NCBI GenBank assembly: GCA_019359375.1
Contig: JAHHHL010000044.1
Span: forward strand, 1 to 56,037
Source of the DNA: Lyngbya sp. HA4199-MV5
GTDB lineage: Bacteria > Cyanobacteriota > Cyanobacteriia > Leptolyngbyales > Leptolyngbyaceae
Reading direction: 5' to 3'
Length of the DNA stretch: 56,037 nt
Position numbers and translations under genes: made by a program. Position 1 is the stretch's first letter; each line of letters starts with the position of its first letter. Shown piece by piece: positions 9,302 through 18,280 of the stretch. The notes below the pieces were generated by a model, which was not told where the DNA came from, searched no databases, and saw only the letters and a program-made list of their open reading frames with translations.

Positions 9302-11233
9302 CTAAAACGAGAACGTGGTTCGCAAGGTCAGGAGTACGTAGTCATCGTTGTTGTTGTTCTGATCTGGAGCCGTGATCCAAACCACGCCTGGGGTAATCGA
9401 AATATTGTCCGTAAGCTGAAAGCGATAGAACCCTTCGACATGCAAGGACGTATCATTTTGCAGTCCCAAACCTCTCAGATTCAAGCCTGCGATGTTGGCT
9501 CCACCCAGGTACGGCTCCACTCCCACAAAAATACCGCCGAGATTCCCTTTCTTAAACAGATCGGGAAAAGCCAGACCCAGACCGTAGTACCAGATTTCGC
9601 CATCGCCGCCACCCACAAGCTCTAAGTCGGTATAGCCGCCAAAGCCATTGATCGCTACTTTGGGACTTAGCTTAAACGATGCTTGAGCGCCGTAGGAGTT
9701 TGTCGTCGCAGCTTGCCCAAAGGCAGTGTAAATGGCATTGGCTGGCAATGTGCCTGTGAAAAAGCTGTTGTTGCCCAGCCCTAACCCAAAGATGGAGTTA
9801 CCGCTGGTATGGTAACCACGCACGTAGGTCAACCCAAGCTGAAAGCGATCGCCCGGTGTAATGGTGAGTTGTCCGAGCGCGGCAAAATCCCCGTTAAACA
9901 GTCCATTGCTGCCGCTGGGAACGTTGGCATTGTTTGCCAAATAGCCCCCCGATAGCGTGAAGACTCGCCTGGTATCCAGCGCAAAGCTAAAGGCTGCACC
10001 CGCACCACCGCCAATACGATAAATGGGGCTTTCCTGGCTGAAGGCTGAAATCGAGCCATTGCCCCCGTCAAAGTTTTCAAAAAACGGATTGACGGTGCTG
10101 GCAACGTAGTACTGGCTCTTGCCACCCGCTGCTGCAACGTAAACTTTGAACCGATCGCCTAGAGGGAACGTGTAATCCAGGCGATCGAGCACGACACTGT
10201 TGCCCGTTTGCCCATTGATGCGATAAGCGGGCGTGCCTTCAGCCGACCCAAGGGGTTGTCCGCCGCTGTTTAAGACAAACGGTGAATAGGGGTTGGCAAT
10301 CACAAAGAACTGATTCACGTTGCCAGCCGCAAGCCGCGTATTCAGGACATCTTTGCCCGTGAAGCTAGTTTGCAGCCCAATACGTACCCGGTTCTGAAAG
10401 ACGGTATTGTTCAGGTCGCTTACTTGATCGCCCAAAAGATCACTAATGGCAAAGATGGCTTCACCAACCAGTTTGGTCGTGGTCGAAAACTGCTGTTTTT
10501 CAAGGGTGGCGGTACGCGCTTCTAGCGAATCAACCCGCCCGCGTAAGGTCGCCAGCTCAGCCGCAAACTCTTCTTGCAGCTTTTGCAGGACAAGCAAATC
10601 TTCTTTTCTCACCAGATCAGCCGTACCAGCCTTAATCAGCTCATCAATGCGATCCATGCAGGCGTTGAGTCCGGCAGCAAATTCATAGCGAGTGAGTGCG
10701 CGATAGCCCCGATAGGTACGATCGGGATACCCCACAATGCAGCCGTAGCGTTCAACCAGCGATTGCAGCGCCTGAAATGCCCAATCGGTCGGTCGCACGT
10801 CCGAAAGCTGTGATACCGAAGTAACCGGACCCATCGGAGCTGTATTTTCGGGATTGGCTGGCTCGGAGACGGGCTTAGCTGGTGCGATCGGTTTGGCTGG
10901 CTTCGTCGAGGGCTTGGCTGGTGCGGCATAGCCATCCTGTTTATCGGCGATCTGCTGCTTGACCACTGTGCGATCGCGGCTTAATTGCCTGCTTCCCAGG
11001 TTGGCTTGGGGAAGGGGTGCGATCGCGTTCTGATTGGCAAAGCTTTGTACAGAGACAACTGACTGATCTGCGATCGCGAGCTTACTTAGTTGCTGGGTTG
11101 GTAGCTGTAAATCTTTGACACTGGGCTGCGAGATGGCTACCTCTGCCTGAGTGCCAATCAAAAGCGCGCCCAACAAGCCCGATGTTGCAAACCATGAATG
11201 GCTCAAAGCATGTCTTAAAACAGTAAATACCAT
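9302..11233 (-). CDS. SLH-domain outer-membrane porin (cyanobacterial OprB / iron-uptake porin family)
   Basis: This 643-residue outer-membrane protein has an N-terminal hydrophobic signal and a Pro/Lys/Ala-rich spacer (about 95-135, AKP repeats). One SLH domain follows (about 138-200; QLSDVRPTDWAFQALQ, ERYGCIVGYPD, LTRYEFAAGLNACMDRI), which should bind peptidoglycan-linked polysaccharide. Next come a coiled coil (about 205-250) and an OprB-type beta-barrel ending in Phe (TLRTTFSF). The family passes small solutes, and some members are linked to inorganic iron uptake. The SLH and coiled coil are nearly identical to those of the porin encoded at 15.3-17.0 kb, while the barrels differ. It shares strand and locus with the GntR/FCD regulator gene. 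Confidence 0.88.
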   Translation of the reverse strand: MVFTVLRHALSHSWFATSGLLGALLIGTQAEVAISQPSVKDLQLPTQQLSKLAIADQSVVSVQSFANQNAIAPLPQANLGSRQLSRDRTVVKQQIADKQDGYAAPAKPSTKPAKPIAPAKPVSEPANPENTAPMGPVTSVSQLSDVRPTDWAFQALQSLVERYGCIVGYPDRTYRGYRALTRYEFAAGLNACMDRIDELIKAGTADLVRKEDLLVLQKLQEEFAAELATLRGRVDSLEARTATLEKQQFSTTTKLVGEAIFAISDLLGDQVSDLNNTVFQNRVRIGLQTSFTGKDVLNTRLAAGNVNQFFVIANPYSPFVLNSGGQPLGSAEGTPAYRINGQTGNSVVLDRLDYTFPLGDRFKVYVAAAGGKSQYYVASTVNPFFENFDGGNGSISAFSQESPIYRIGGGAGAAFSFALDTRRVFTLSGGYLANNANVPSGSNGLFNGDFAALGQLTITPGDRFQLGLTYVRGYHTSGNSIFGLGLGNNSFFTGTLPANAIYTAFGQAATTNSYGAQASFKLSPKVAINGFGGYTDLELVGGGDGEIWYYGLGLAFPDLFKKGNLGGIFVGVEPYLGGANIAGLNLRGLGLQNDTSLHVEGFYRFQLTDNISITPGVVWITAPDQNNNNDDYVLLTLRTTFSF

Positions 11234-11481
11234 TTCTGATACCTCACCTCATTACGTTGCATCCTACTATTATTTCAGCAATATTAATCCCAGCAGCTCT
11301 GCCTCATGACAGCAGCCATGAGTTTTATGAGTGCTGAATGCCTTACCCTCTATGCTTCAGAAGCGCATCTGCCGATCGCTTTGGCTTCAGCCGTAAAGAG
11401 CGTGAGTACCCATGCTGTCTATCCGTAGGAGTGCAACCGTTCATGCGGTATGAACTCATAGATCCTCTGCCTTAAGCAGAT

Positions 11482-12186
11482 TCACGTTCCCAAAATGTCT
11501 TCCAGTTTGGCTTTTTGCGTCATGAGTGCGCGTGCGTTGAGAGCAGCTTCGATGCCGTCCAGGTGCTTTGTAGCCGTGGCGATCGCGGCTTCGGCATCCC
11601 CTGCTTCAATACAGTCCAGAATTTTGCTGTGCTCATCTTCACCGCAGATCGGCATTTTTCGCACTTCATAAAAGAATGCCAGCGAGGTTTGGGGAATCAG
11701 CTCCCGCATGAAGCGACCGAGAAATTGATTTTTGCACAAACGCGCAAGTTCTAAATGGAACTGTACGGATAAGCGGGAGAGTTGGGGCATATCCTGCTGA
11801 TCACATGCCTGCCGTTCAGATGCGATCAAGGCACGCACAGAAGCAATTTGCTCTTTCGTCATGGATTGCGTCAAATCGCGCAGAATTTCGGCTTCCACCA
11901 ATCGCCACGCCGCGTAAATATGCTTTGCCTCTTCTGGTGTTAGGCTGGCAATAAATGCGCCCCGGTTGGGTTCGAGCTTGACCAGGCGATCGTGCGACAA
12001 GCGTGCTAAAACCTGACGAATGATGGTACGACTCACGCCGTAATACTCAGCCAGCGCGTTTTCACCTAATTTTGTTTCTGGTGGCAAGCGGCGCTCCAGA
12101 ACAGCGTTGTAAAGCTCGGTGTAGATGAAATCTTCCGTTGGCTTAGATTTCACGTTGGCTTGAGAAAGTGGCTTGGCTGAAACCAT
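11482..12186 (-). CDS. GntR-family transcriptional regulator, FadR/FCD type
   Basis: This 234-residue DNA-binding regulator has an N-terminal winged helix (about 18-85; LGENALAEYYGVSRTIIRQVLARL) and an all-helical FCD ligand domain (about 95-215). FCD regulators usually bind small carboxylates or other metabolites and release DNA. It is divergent from the ABC-transporter/porin operon across about 380 bp. That gap contains two copies of TTGTATACAA, which fit the FadR-group operator shape TNGTNNNACNA. I infer that it represses the operon until an unidentified substrate binds. FCD metal ligands (Asp, His, His, His) are plausible, with HLELARL and the C-terminal TKHLDGIEAA helices visible. Confidence 0.88.
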   Translation of the reverse strand: MVSAKPLSQANVKSKPTEDFIYTELYNAVLERRLPPETKLGENALAEYYGVSRTIIRQVLARLSHDRLVKLEPNRGAFIASLTPEEAKHIYAAWRLVEAEILRDLTQSMTKEQIASVRALIASERQACDQQDMPQLSRLSVQFHLELARLCKNQFLGRFMRELIPQTSLAFFYEVRKMPICGEDEHSKILDCIEAGDAEAAIATATKHLDGIEAALNARALMTQKAKLEDILGT

Positions 12187-12440
12187 GTTTGAAAGAGCTT
12201 ACCAAGGGAATGTTGTCCAATGACGGGAGGGTGGTTGAGTTGGGAAGTGCTGCAATGAGGCGACCAGAGCGAGGCTTTATTGTTGCAGCAAAGCTTTATC
12301 ATCCCATGCTTCACTATTTTGCTTGATAGCGATCGTCAGCCGCCACTCTAAATTGGCAGCAAGGCGTTCAGGTTGGTGCGATTTAATTGCCAGATTGTGA
12401 TTCCCTATACTTTTTCTTTGAATGACATCGCATACAAAAG

Positions 12441-12450
12441 TTGTATACAA
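12441..12450. promoter_or_regulatory. Operator 1 for the GntR/FCD regulator (TTGTATACAA)
   Basis: This is a perfect 10-bp palindrome, 118 bp before the start codon of the ABC ATPase. It matches the GT...AC core of FadR-type GntR operators. A related half-site (ATACAAAAG) lies directly to its left. Regulator binding is inferred from the divergent GntR gene. Confidence 0.6.
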
Positions 12451-12488
12451 TTTTTCGATTCTCTCGCCCACCGAACCACATACAGAAA

Positions 12489-12498
12489 TTGTATACAA
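12489..12498. promoter_or_regulatory. Operator 2 for the GntR/FCD regulator (TTGTATACAA)
   Basis: This second identical palindrome is centred 48 bp from the first and lies 70 bp before the ATPase start. Two exact copies in an otherwise ordinary intergenic region are unlikely by chance and suggest cooperative binding. Confidence 0.6.
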
Positions 12499-12567
12499 AA
12501 GCGCTGGTTTCTGGCATTATCATCTATCCCTTTGACAGTCATCTATCCCTTTCATGAAGGAGACATC

Positions 12568-13764
12568 ATGACGATCGACATTGAGAGACAGTCCACGACA
12601 GCGAAAGCAGCGGCTCAACCCGCGATCGATCTCAAACAAGAATTGGCGGCAGCGGCAGCGGGTGTCTCGCTGCGAATGGTGACAAAGAAGTATGGTCCCG
12701 TTACCGCTGTGGAGAATGTCACGTTTGATATTCCAGCCGGACATTACTGTTGCCTTCTGGGTCCCAGTGGTTGCGGTAAAACGACCGTGTTACGCATGGT
12801 TGCCGGACATGAAGAAATCAGCGGTGGCGATATTTTGATCGGCGATCGTCGCGTGAATGACCTGCCCGCCGCCAAACGCAACACCTCCATGATGTTTCAA
12901 AGTTACGCCCTGTTTCCCCACAAAACGATTTGGGAGAATGTGGATTTTGGGCTGAAGATGCGGAAACTGTCGGACAGCGATCGCCGGACGCGTGTGGGTG
13001 AAATGCTGGAACTGGTGGGATTAAGTCACACTGCCGATCGCAAACCGACCCAACTTAGCGGTGGACAGCAGCAACGAATTGCCCTGGCGCGATCGCTCGT
13101 CACCCGTCCCCAGGTGCTGATGCTGGATGAACCCCTCAGCGCCCTGGATGAAAACCTGCGCGTGCGGATGCGAACCGAGCTACGCAAGATCCAAAAGCAG
13201 TTCGGCATGACGTTTATTCAAGTGACGCACCACGTTGAAGAAGCCTTCTCGCTGTCTGATCAGGTGGTTGTGATGACGCATGGACGCGTGGATCAGATTG
13301 CTACACCCGATGAACTCTTCCAGAAACCCGGTTCTCAGTTTGTTGCCAAATTCATGGGCGACAACAATATTTTCACAGGCAAAGTGGTGAATGCCGTTCA
13401 CGACGAAGGGTTAGACCTGATCCAGCTTGAGGTTGAGGGGCTGGGCACTCTGTTTTCTCGCGGACACGCTTCGCCCATTGGGTCAGAAGCCGCCTGTTCC
13501 GTTCGCCCCGATTTAGTCCACGTCGAACCCTATTCACCAGATATTCCAGCAAAATCCACTCTGGCTGGCAATCAAATTGTGGTGCGGATTACAGCGGTGG
13601 AAATGACGGGCTACGTCACGCGAGTTTCGCTCATGACCGAAACCACCGGGCAGGAATTGCTCTATAAAGTCCGCACCACCGACTGGTACAGCAATTCAAT
13701 GCATGAAGGGCAATTGGTTGTCATGAGCTGGTCGAAAGATAACTGTGTGTTTTTGCCGCATTAA
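12568..13764 (+). CDS. ABC transporter ATP-binding protein (PotA-like)
   Basis: This 398-residue ATPase energises import. After a non-conserved N-terminal extension of about 30 residues it has the ABC domain: Walker A GPSGCGKTT, Q-loop MMFQSYALFPH, signature LSGGQQQRIALAR, Walker B VLMLDEPLSALD and H-loop VTHHVEEA. A C-terminal TOBE region follows, as in polyamine, iron and sulfate importers (COG3842 type). The ATG after GAAGGAGA is chosen; an upstream in-frame extension would run through both operators and is unlikely to be coding. It is the first gene of an operon with a binding protein, a porin and two permeases. The substrate is unknown; spermidine/putrescine is only the nearest family label. 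Confidence 0.92.
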   Translation: MTIDIERQSTTAKAAAQPAIDLKQELAAAAAGVSLRMVTKKYGPVTAVENVTFDIPAGHYCCLLGPSGCGKTTVLRMVAGHEEISGGDILIGDRRVNDLPAAKRNTSMMFQSYALFPHKTIWENVDFGLKMRKLSDSDRRTRVGEMLELVGLSHTADRKPTQLSGGQQQRIALARSLVTRPQVLMLDEPLSALDENLRVRMRTELRKIQKQFGMTFIQVTHHVEEAFSLSDQVVVMTHGRVDQIATPDELFQKPGSQFVAKFMGDNNIFTGKVVNAVHDEGLDLIQLEVEGLGTLFSRGHASPIGSEAACSVRPDLVHVEPYSPDIPAKSTLAGNQIVVRITAVEMTGYVTRVSLMTETTGQELLYKVRTTDWYSNSMHEGQLVVMSWSKDNCVFLPH

Positions 13765-13768
13765 AACA

Positions 13769-13900
13769 GGGAGTGGGGAATAGGGAGTAGGAAGTAGGGA
13801 ACGAACCTTGGAAAAGGCAAAACAACTGATGACCGTTCGCTGCACCTGATCACTAAAGTAACTCCTGACTCCTGACTCCTAATTACTGACTTCTACTCTA
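13769..13900. repeat. Low-complexity heptamer repeat block (GGGAGTA / GACTCCT)
   Basis: The spacer between the ATPase and binding-protein genes consists largely of degenerate direct repeats of GGGAGTAG/GGAAGTAG on one side and ACTCCTG on the other. Similar blocks occur before the geranylgeranyl-reductase-like gene and elsewhere in the window. No promoter or terminator is evident. Confidence 0.6.
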
Positions 13901-13907
13901 AAAAGCC

Positions 13908-15191
13908 ATGTCTAACATCACTCGGCGGAAGTTCGTCCAGGGTGGGTTGGCGGCTGGCACGGCGATCGCGGCGGCTAGCTGTAGTCCCAATCGAGGACCC
14001 ACCCTCATTACAAATCAGATTAAGGATGTCACGTTGCGCTTGATTGGCACCGGAGCCGCGCAGATTAATGACATTCGGGTACAGGCGGAGAAAGATTTGG
14101 GTTTCAAGCTCAAAATGCGTGCCCTGAGTACCGCAGAGAATGTGCAGATTGCCATTACGCAACCCAAGCAATACGACATTTTTGATGGTGAGTATTTCAG
14201 TTTGCCATTGGTGGTGCCATCGGGAAATTTGCAGGCGATCGACATTAAACGCATCAAAGACTTTGACAAAATCACGCCCATTTTCACAACAGGCACCCTG
14301 TACTCTGGAGCCAAAGTGAACACCTCTCAGGGCACCGCTCCCCGGAAGGTTGTGTTTCTGAAAGGCAAGGATTCTACCGAGTTTGCCTCATCGCCGACCG
14401 ATTGGGCAACCATGATTCCCTTTCAGTACAACGCCGATACGCTGGGCTATCGTCCAGATTTGGTAAACCGCAAAATTGAATCGTGGGCAGAGCTATTTAA
14501 CCCTGAGTTCAAAGGCAAAACGTCGTTGCTGGATATTCCCTCGATCGGCATTATGGATGCGGCAATGGTGATGGAATCGCAGGGGGTGATGAAGTTCGGC
14601 GATAAGGGCAACATGACCCGTGAAGAACTCGACAAAGTGACCCAGATTCTCATCGAGCAAAAGCAAGCGGGACAGTTCCGAGCCTTCTGGAAAACGTTTG
14701 ATGAATCCGTTAACTTCATGTCGTCTGGGGAAGTGGTGCTGCAATCCATGTGGTCGCCTGCCGTTACAGCGGTGAAAGCCAGAGGCTATAAATGCACCTA
14801 TGCACCCCTAAAAGAAGGCTATCGCGGCTGGGGCGGTGGTTTGGGGCTATCCAAAAACCTTTCTGGCATTCAACTCGATGCTGCCTATGAATATCTCAAC
14901 TGGATGCTGAATGGCTGGGCAGGTGGCTTTCTCTCGCGTCAGGGGTACTACAGCGCGGCTCCAGAGAATGCCCGCAAATTTATGAAGCCCGAAGAATGGG
15001 ATTTCTGGTACGAAGGCAAACCAGCGGTGATCGACATGATTGATCCCTTCGGCAAAAAGATTGAATCCGTCGGTGCCGTGCGCGATGGCGGTTCTTTTAT
15101 GGAGCGCATGGGTAATGTCGCCTGCTGGAACTCTTTCATGCAGGAGCAAGTGTATCTGGTTTACAAGTGGACAGAATTTATCGTGGCGTGA
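13908..15191 (+). CDS. ABC transporter substrate-binding lipoprotein (PotD-like, extracellular solute-binding family 1)
   Basis: This 427-residue periplasmic binding protein opens with a Tat-type signal (RRKFVQ) ending in a lipobox with Cys25 (AAASC), so it is probably exported folded and lipid-anchored. The body has the two-lobed type II fold of the COG0687 group (IPFQYNADTLGYRPDLV, ESWAELFNPEFKGKTSLLD, GGGLGLSKN). It lies in the same operon as the PotA-like ATPase, and the matching permeases follow after the porin gene. The ligand cannot be read from sequence. The FCD regulator suggests a small organic acid or amine, which is inference. A 30-bp palindromic repeat follows its stop codon. Confidence 0.9.
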   Translation: MSNITRRKFVQGGLAAGTAIAAASCSPNRGPTLITNQIKDVTLRLIGTGAAQINDIRVQAEKDLGFKLKMRALSTAENVQIAITQPKQYDIFDGEYFSLPLVVPSGNLQAIDIKRIKDFDKITPIFTTGTLYSGAKVNTSQGTAPRKVVFLKGKDSTEFASSPTDWATMIPFQYNADTLGYRPDLVNRKIESWAELFNPEFKGKTSLLDIPSIGIMDAAMVMESQGVMKFGDKGNMTREELDKVTQILIEQKQAGQFRAFWKTFDESVNFMSSGEVVLQSMWSPAVTAVKARGYKCTYAPLKEGYRGWGGGLGLSKNLSGIQLDAAYEYLNWMLNGWAGGFLSRQGYYSAAPENARKFMKPEEWDFWYEGKPAVIDMIDPFGKKIESVGAVRDGGSFMERMGNVACWNSFMQEQVYLVYKWTEFIVA

Positions 15192-15206
15192 TGGAATTTT
15201 GCATTT

Positions 15207-15236
15207 TGTAGGGACGTTACATGTAACGTCGCTGCC
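15207..15236. repeat. Dispersed palindromic repeat, copy 1 (right arm decayed)
   Basis: The left arm TGTAGGGACGTTACA is intact and the first ten bases of the right arm match, after which the sequence diverges. Two perfect copies occur elsewhere in the window. This copy sits 15 bases after the stop codon of the binding-protein gene, inside the operon. Confidence 0.8.
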
Positions 15237-15263
15237 CAAATTGATATAGGTGTGAGGAATGGA

Positions 15264-17045
15264 ATGATGATGTTACTCAGGCATGGTCTGGGACAGGGAT
15301 TTGTTGTGTTGATTTTGCTATTCATGGCTCCATTTGTACGTGCGATTGAAGCAAGCCCTGAGCGTGGAAAAGAGGTGGCAGAGTCACAAAACAACTCTGC
15401 GGCAGGATCTGTGCCTGCGATCGTTTCTGATGCCAATGTGATTGATGCAACTCGCCTTGCAATGGACATCAATCCATCAACAGAGAACACAGTGCCATCT
15501 GTCGGCAACGATTCGGAAACAACCATCCAGGGTCAGGTGACATCGGTTTCTCAACTTTCTGATGTAAGACCGACCGATTGGGCGTTTCAGGCATTGCAAT
15601 CGTTGGTGGAACGCTACGGCTGCATTGTGGGGTATCCCGATAAAACCTACCGCGGCAATCAGGCGTTGTCTCGCTATGAGTTTGCAGCCGGACTCAACGC
15701 CTGTATGGACCGTATTAATGAGTTGATTGCCGCAGGCACCGCCGATCTGGTCAAAAAAGAAGATTTGCTGGCAGTGCAAAAGCTGCAAGAAGAGTTTGCG
15801 GCAGAACTGGCAACCTTGCGCGGACGGGTGGGTGCGCTCGAAGCACGGACAGCAACCCTGGAGAAGCAACAATTTTCGACGACAACTAAGCTACGAGGCA
15901 ACGTTATCTTTGCGCTGGTGAATGCGTTTGGAGGTAATAAAGCGGCGGCTTCGGGCGCGGGTGTGAGACCTCAAGCACCGGGGCAATTTGGTGTGCCCAA
16001 TGCTCAACGAGGGTTGCCTGCACCAGGAGATATTGACGACAACGCGATTTTCACCGATCGAGTGCGTCTCATTCTCACCAGTAGCTTTACCGGCAAAGAT
16101 CAATTAATCATGCGTCTACAGGCGGGTAATACTCCCAGTCTCTTTGATGCGACGGGAGCCATCTCTACCAAGTTAGCGTTTTCCTCACCCAGTGGGAATC
16201 GGGTTTCCATCAACCAACTGGAGTATCGGTTTCCCCTGGGCGATCGTGGCACAGCGTTTGTGGAAGCGTTTGGCTTTCTGGATTTGTTTGTACCCACGTT
16301 GCATCCCTTAGATGGTGACTATGATACCGTGCTGACAGGGTTTGCGTTGCGGAGTCCCATCTACTTTCCCAGTGGGGTTACAGGTGCAGGCTTTAATTAC
16401 AACATCACAGACAAGATCAATATTGGTGGCGGGTATCTGGCAGGCACACCCACCGCGAACGATCCCACCACTGGCTTATTTGGTGGACCGTATGGCGCGC
16501 TGGCGCAGGTGACGCTTAAGCCCTTCGACAAGTTTGCGATCGCTCTCACTTATCTACGCGCCTACGATGATGGCAGCGGCAATGCACCGCCGGGAGGCTT
16601 CTTTGGCAGTGAGAACTCCTTTTACCCGTTTGGACCCTTTCCCACGTCTACCAATGGTTATGGGGTGCAAGCACAATATGCCTTTAGCCCTCAATTCCTT
16701 CTGAGCGGCTGGTATTACTATGCCGATGCTGAGGCAGAAGCGGGGTTTGGCAAAGGGGCAGATGCCACCATTCAAGCCTGGGCGGTGGCGCTGGCGTTTC
16801 CAGATTTGTTCAAGAAAGGCAACCTGGGCGGCATTGTGGTAGGAATGCCCTCCAAAACGACATCTAACGACATCAGAGGGTTTGAAGATCGAGATACGTC
16901 GATTCAGCTTGAAGCGTTCTACAAGTATCAGGTGAATGATCATATTGGCATTACTCCCGGTATTATCGTCATCACCAACCCGGAACACAACAGCAGTAAT
17001 GACACGATTTTTGTGGGCTTAATTCGCACGAACTTCAATTTTTGA
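15264..17045 (+). CDS. SLH-domain outer-membrane porin inside the ABC-transporter operon
   Basis: This outer-membrane porin of about 593 residues has an N-terminal signal (MMMLLRHGLGQGFVVLIL), one SLH domain (about 90-155; QLSDVRPTDWAFQALQ, ERYGCIVGYPD, LSRYEFAAGLNACMDRI), a coiled coil and an OprB-type barrel ending IRTNFNF. The ATG after GTGAGG is chosen over the in-frame GTG at 15252. SLH and coiled-coil regions are almost identical to the porin at 9.3-11.2 kb, pointing to duplication, while the barrel differs and has its own Pro/Gly-rich insert (AGVRPQAPGQFG). Its place between the binding protein and the permeases suggests it is the outer-membrane entry route for that transporter's substrate. 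Confidence 0.88.
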   Translation: MMMLLRHGLGQGFVVLILLFMAPFVRAIEASPERGKEVAESQNNSAAGSVPAIVSDANVIDATRLAMDINPSTENTVPSVGNDSETTIQGQVTSVSQLSDVRPTDWAFQALQSLVERYGCIVGYPDKTYRGNQALSRYEFAAGLNACMDRINELIAAGTADLVKKEDLLAVQKLQEEFAAELATLRGRVGALEARTATLEKQQFSTTTKLRGNVIFALVNAFGGNKAAASGAGVRPQAPGQFGVPNAQRGLPAPGDIDDNAIFTDRVRLILTSSFTGKDQLIMRLQAGNTPSLFDATGAISTKLAFSSPSGNRVSINQLEYRFPLGDRGTAFVEAFGFLDLFVPTLHPLDGDYDTVLTGFALRSPIYFPSGVTGAGFNYNITDKINIGGGYLAGTPTANDPTTGLFGGPYGALAQVTLKPFDKFAIALTYLRAYDDGSGNAPPGGFFGSENSFYPFGPFPTSTNGYGVQAQYAFSPQFLLSGWYYYADAEAEAGFGKGADATIQAWAVALAFPDLFKKGNLGGIVVGMPSKTTSNDIRGFEDRDTSIQLEAFYKYQVNDHIGITPGIIVITNPEHNSSNDTIFVGLIRTNFNF

Positions 17046-17362
17046 CGCAATCACTCTAACTTAAGAGGAGCAAGGTTTCCACCATTTTTTTGAATCCAAT
17101 CAACGTCTCGACTTCGTTTCCATATGAGGGCTTTTCATTCTGACAAACGATGGGTGAGCAGCGGATGGGAACGGATGAAACAGATACTTTTTTCGCTTTT
17201 TGTCACTCCCTGATCCGCTTCATCCGCTATCACATCTGTTGCTAACAGGACTTAATGCTTAGATGAAATGACCCTGGTTTCCATAATGTATCGAGCGCTC
17301 AATCGATCTAAATTCAACGCGATCGCGCCTTTTTGTTCAACCCTCTCGCCAAGGTGAACCGT
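17046..17362. other. Intergenic region with an imperfect inverted repeat
   Basis: This region lies between the porin and the first permease. AGCGGATG (17160-17167) and CATCCGCT (17221-17228) could form a long imperfect stem enclosing a T-rich stretch. This could slow or end transcription after the porin, or be unrelated to it. No gene is seen. Confidence 0.35.
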
Positions 17363-18277
17363 ATGACAGCCACTCAAAACATCCCAACGCCTGCTCAGCC
17401 TGCTCGTCGTAGTCGTGCCAAACCTTTTCCCTGGAAGACCTGGCAACCGTATCTGCTGGCGGCACCGCAAACCATTGTGTTTCTGCTGTTTTTGGTGTTG
17501 CCGATCGCCGCGATCGTCACCGTAAGTTTCTGGAACTTCAATGGCTTTGCCATGACTCCTGGCTTTACGTTGAACAATTATTTGGGCATTTTTACATCCA
17601 AAGTGTATCTGTCCACCTATCTCAATACGTTCAAATTCGCGTTCCTCGTCTGGTCAGTGTGTCTGCTCATCAGCTATCCCGTGGCGTACTTTTTGGCATT
17701 CCACATCAAGAACCCTAAATGGCAAACCATCTGGTTTCTCATTTGCACCGTGCCTTTTCTCACCTCCAATATCATCCGCATGATTTCCTGGATTCCTTTT
17801 CTAGGGAGGGAAGGGCTAATCAACAATGCCTTGATGGGATTGCATTTGACTCAAAAACCTGTGGAAATTTTCCTCTTCTCTGACTTCTCGGTGGTGCTGG
17901 CGATGGTGCATCTCTATGCACTGTTTATGGTGGCACCCATTTTCAATAGCATGGTGCGGATTGATCGCAATTTAGTTTCCGCTGCCGAAGATGCCGGAGC
18001 TTCGCCGTTTCAGATTCAAAAAGAAATCATTTTGCCCTTATCTGCACCAGGTATTGCGATCGGTTCCATTTTTGTCGTCACGCTGGTGATGGGTGAATTT
18101 GCCACGATGCGGATCATGAGCGGCGGCAAATCATCTTCTGTCGGCTATCTGATTAAGAACCAACTCGACAGTTTGCAATATCCGATGGCTGCCGCTAATG
18201 CCGTTGTGCTGCTCATCATTGCTCTCATCATCGTCTTTTCCATTCTCCGCGTTGTCGATATTCGCAAGGAACTTTAA
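17363..18277 (+). CDS. ABC transporter permease (PotB-like)
   Basis: This inner-membrane permease of 304 residues has about six hydrophobic segments. It shows the EAA-type loop that contacts the ATPase (SAAEDAGASPFQIQKEIILP, about residues 207-226). The chosen ATG follows AAGGTGAACC; an in-frame TTG 30 bases upstream is less likely. It belongs to the binding-protein-dependent transport inner-membrane family and pairs with the next gene, 3 bp away, to form a heterodimeric channel. The PotA-like ATPase upstream should drive it. Confidence 0.92.
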   Translation: MTATQNIPTPAQPARRSRAKPFPWKTWQPYLLAAPQTIVFLLFLVLPIAAIVTVSFWNFNGFAMTPGFTLNNYLGIFTSKVYLSTYLNTFKFAFLVWSVCLLISYPVAYFLAFHIKNPKWQTIWFLICTVPFLTSNIIRMISWIPFLGREGLINNALMGLHLTQKPVEIFLFSDFSVVLAMVHLYALFMVAPIFNSMVRIDRNLVSAAEDAGASPFQIQKEIILPLSAPGIAIGSIFVVTLVMGEFATMRIMSGGKSSSVGYLIKNQLDSLQYPMAAANAVVLLIIALIIVFSILRVVDIRKEL

Positions 18278-18280
18278 GTC

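Noticed and set aside
12373-12567. N-terminal extension of the ABC ATPase frame
   Set aside because: It would be translated across both operator palindromes and lacks homology; the ATG at 12568 has a good ribosome-binding site.
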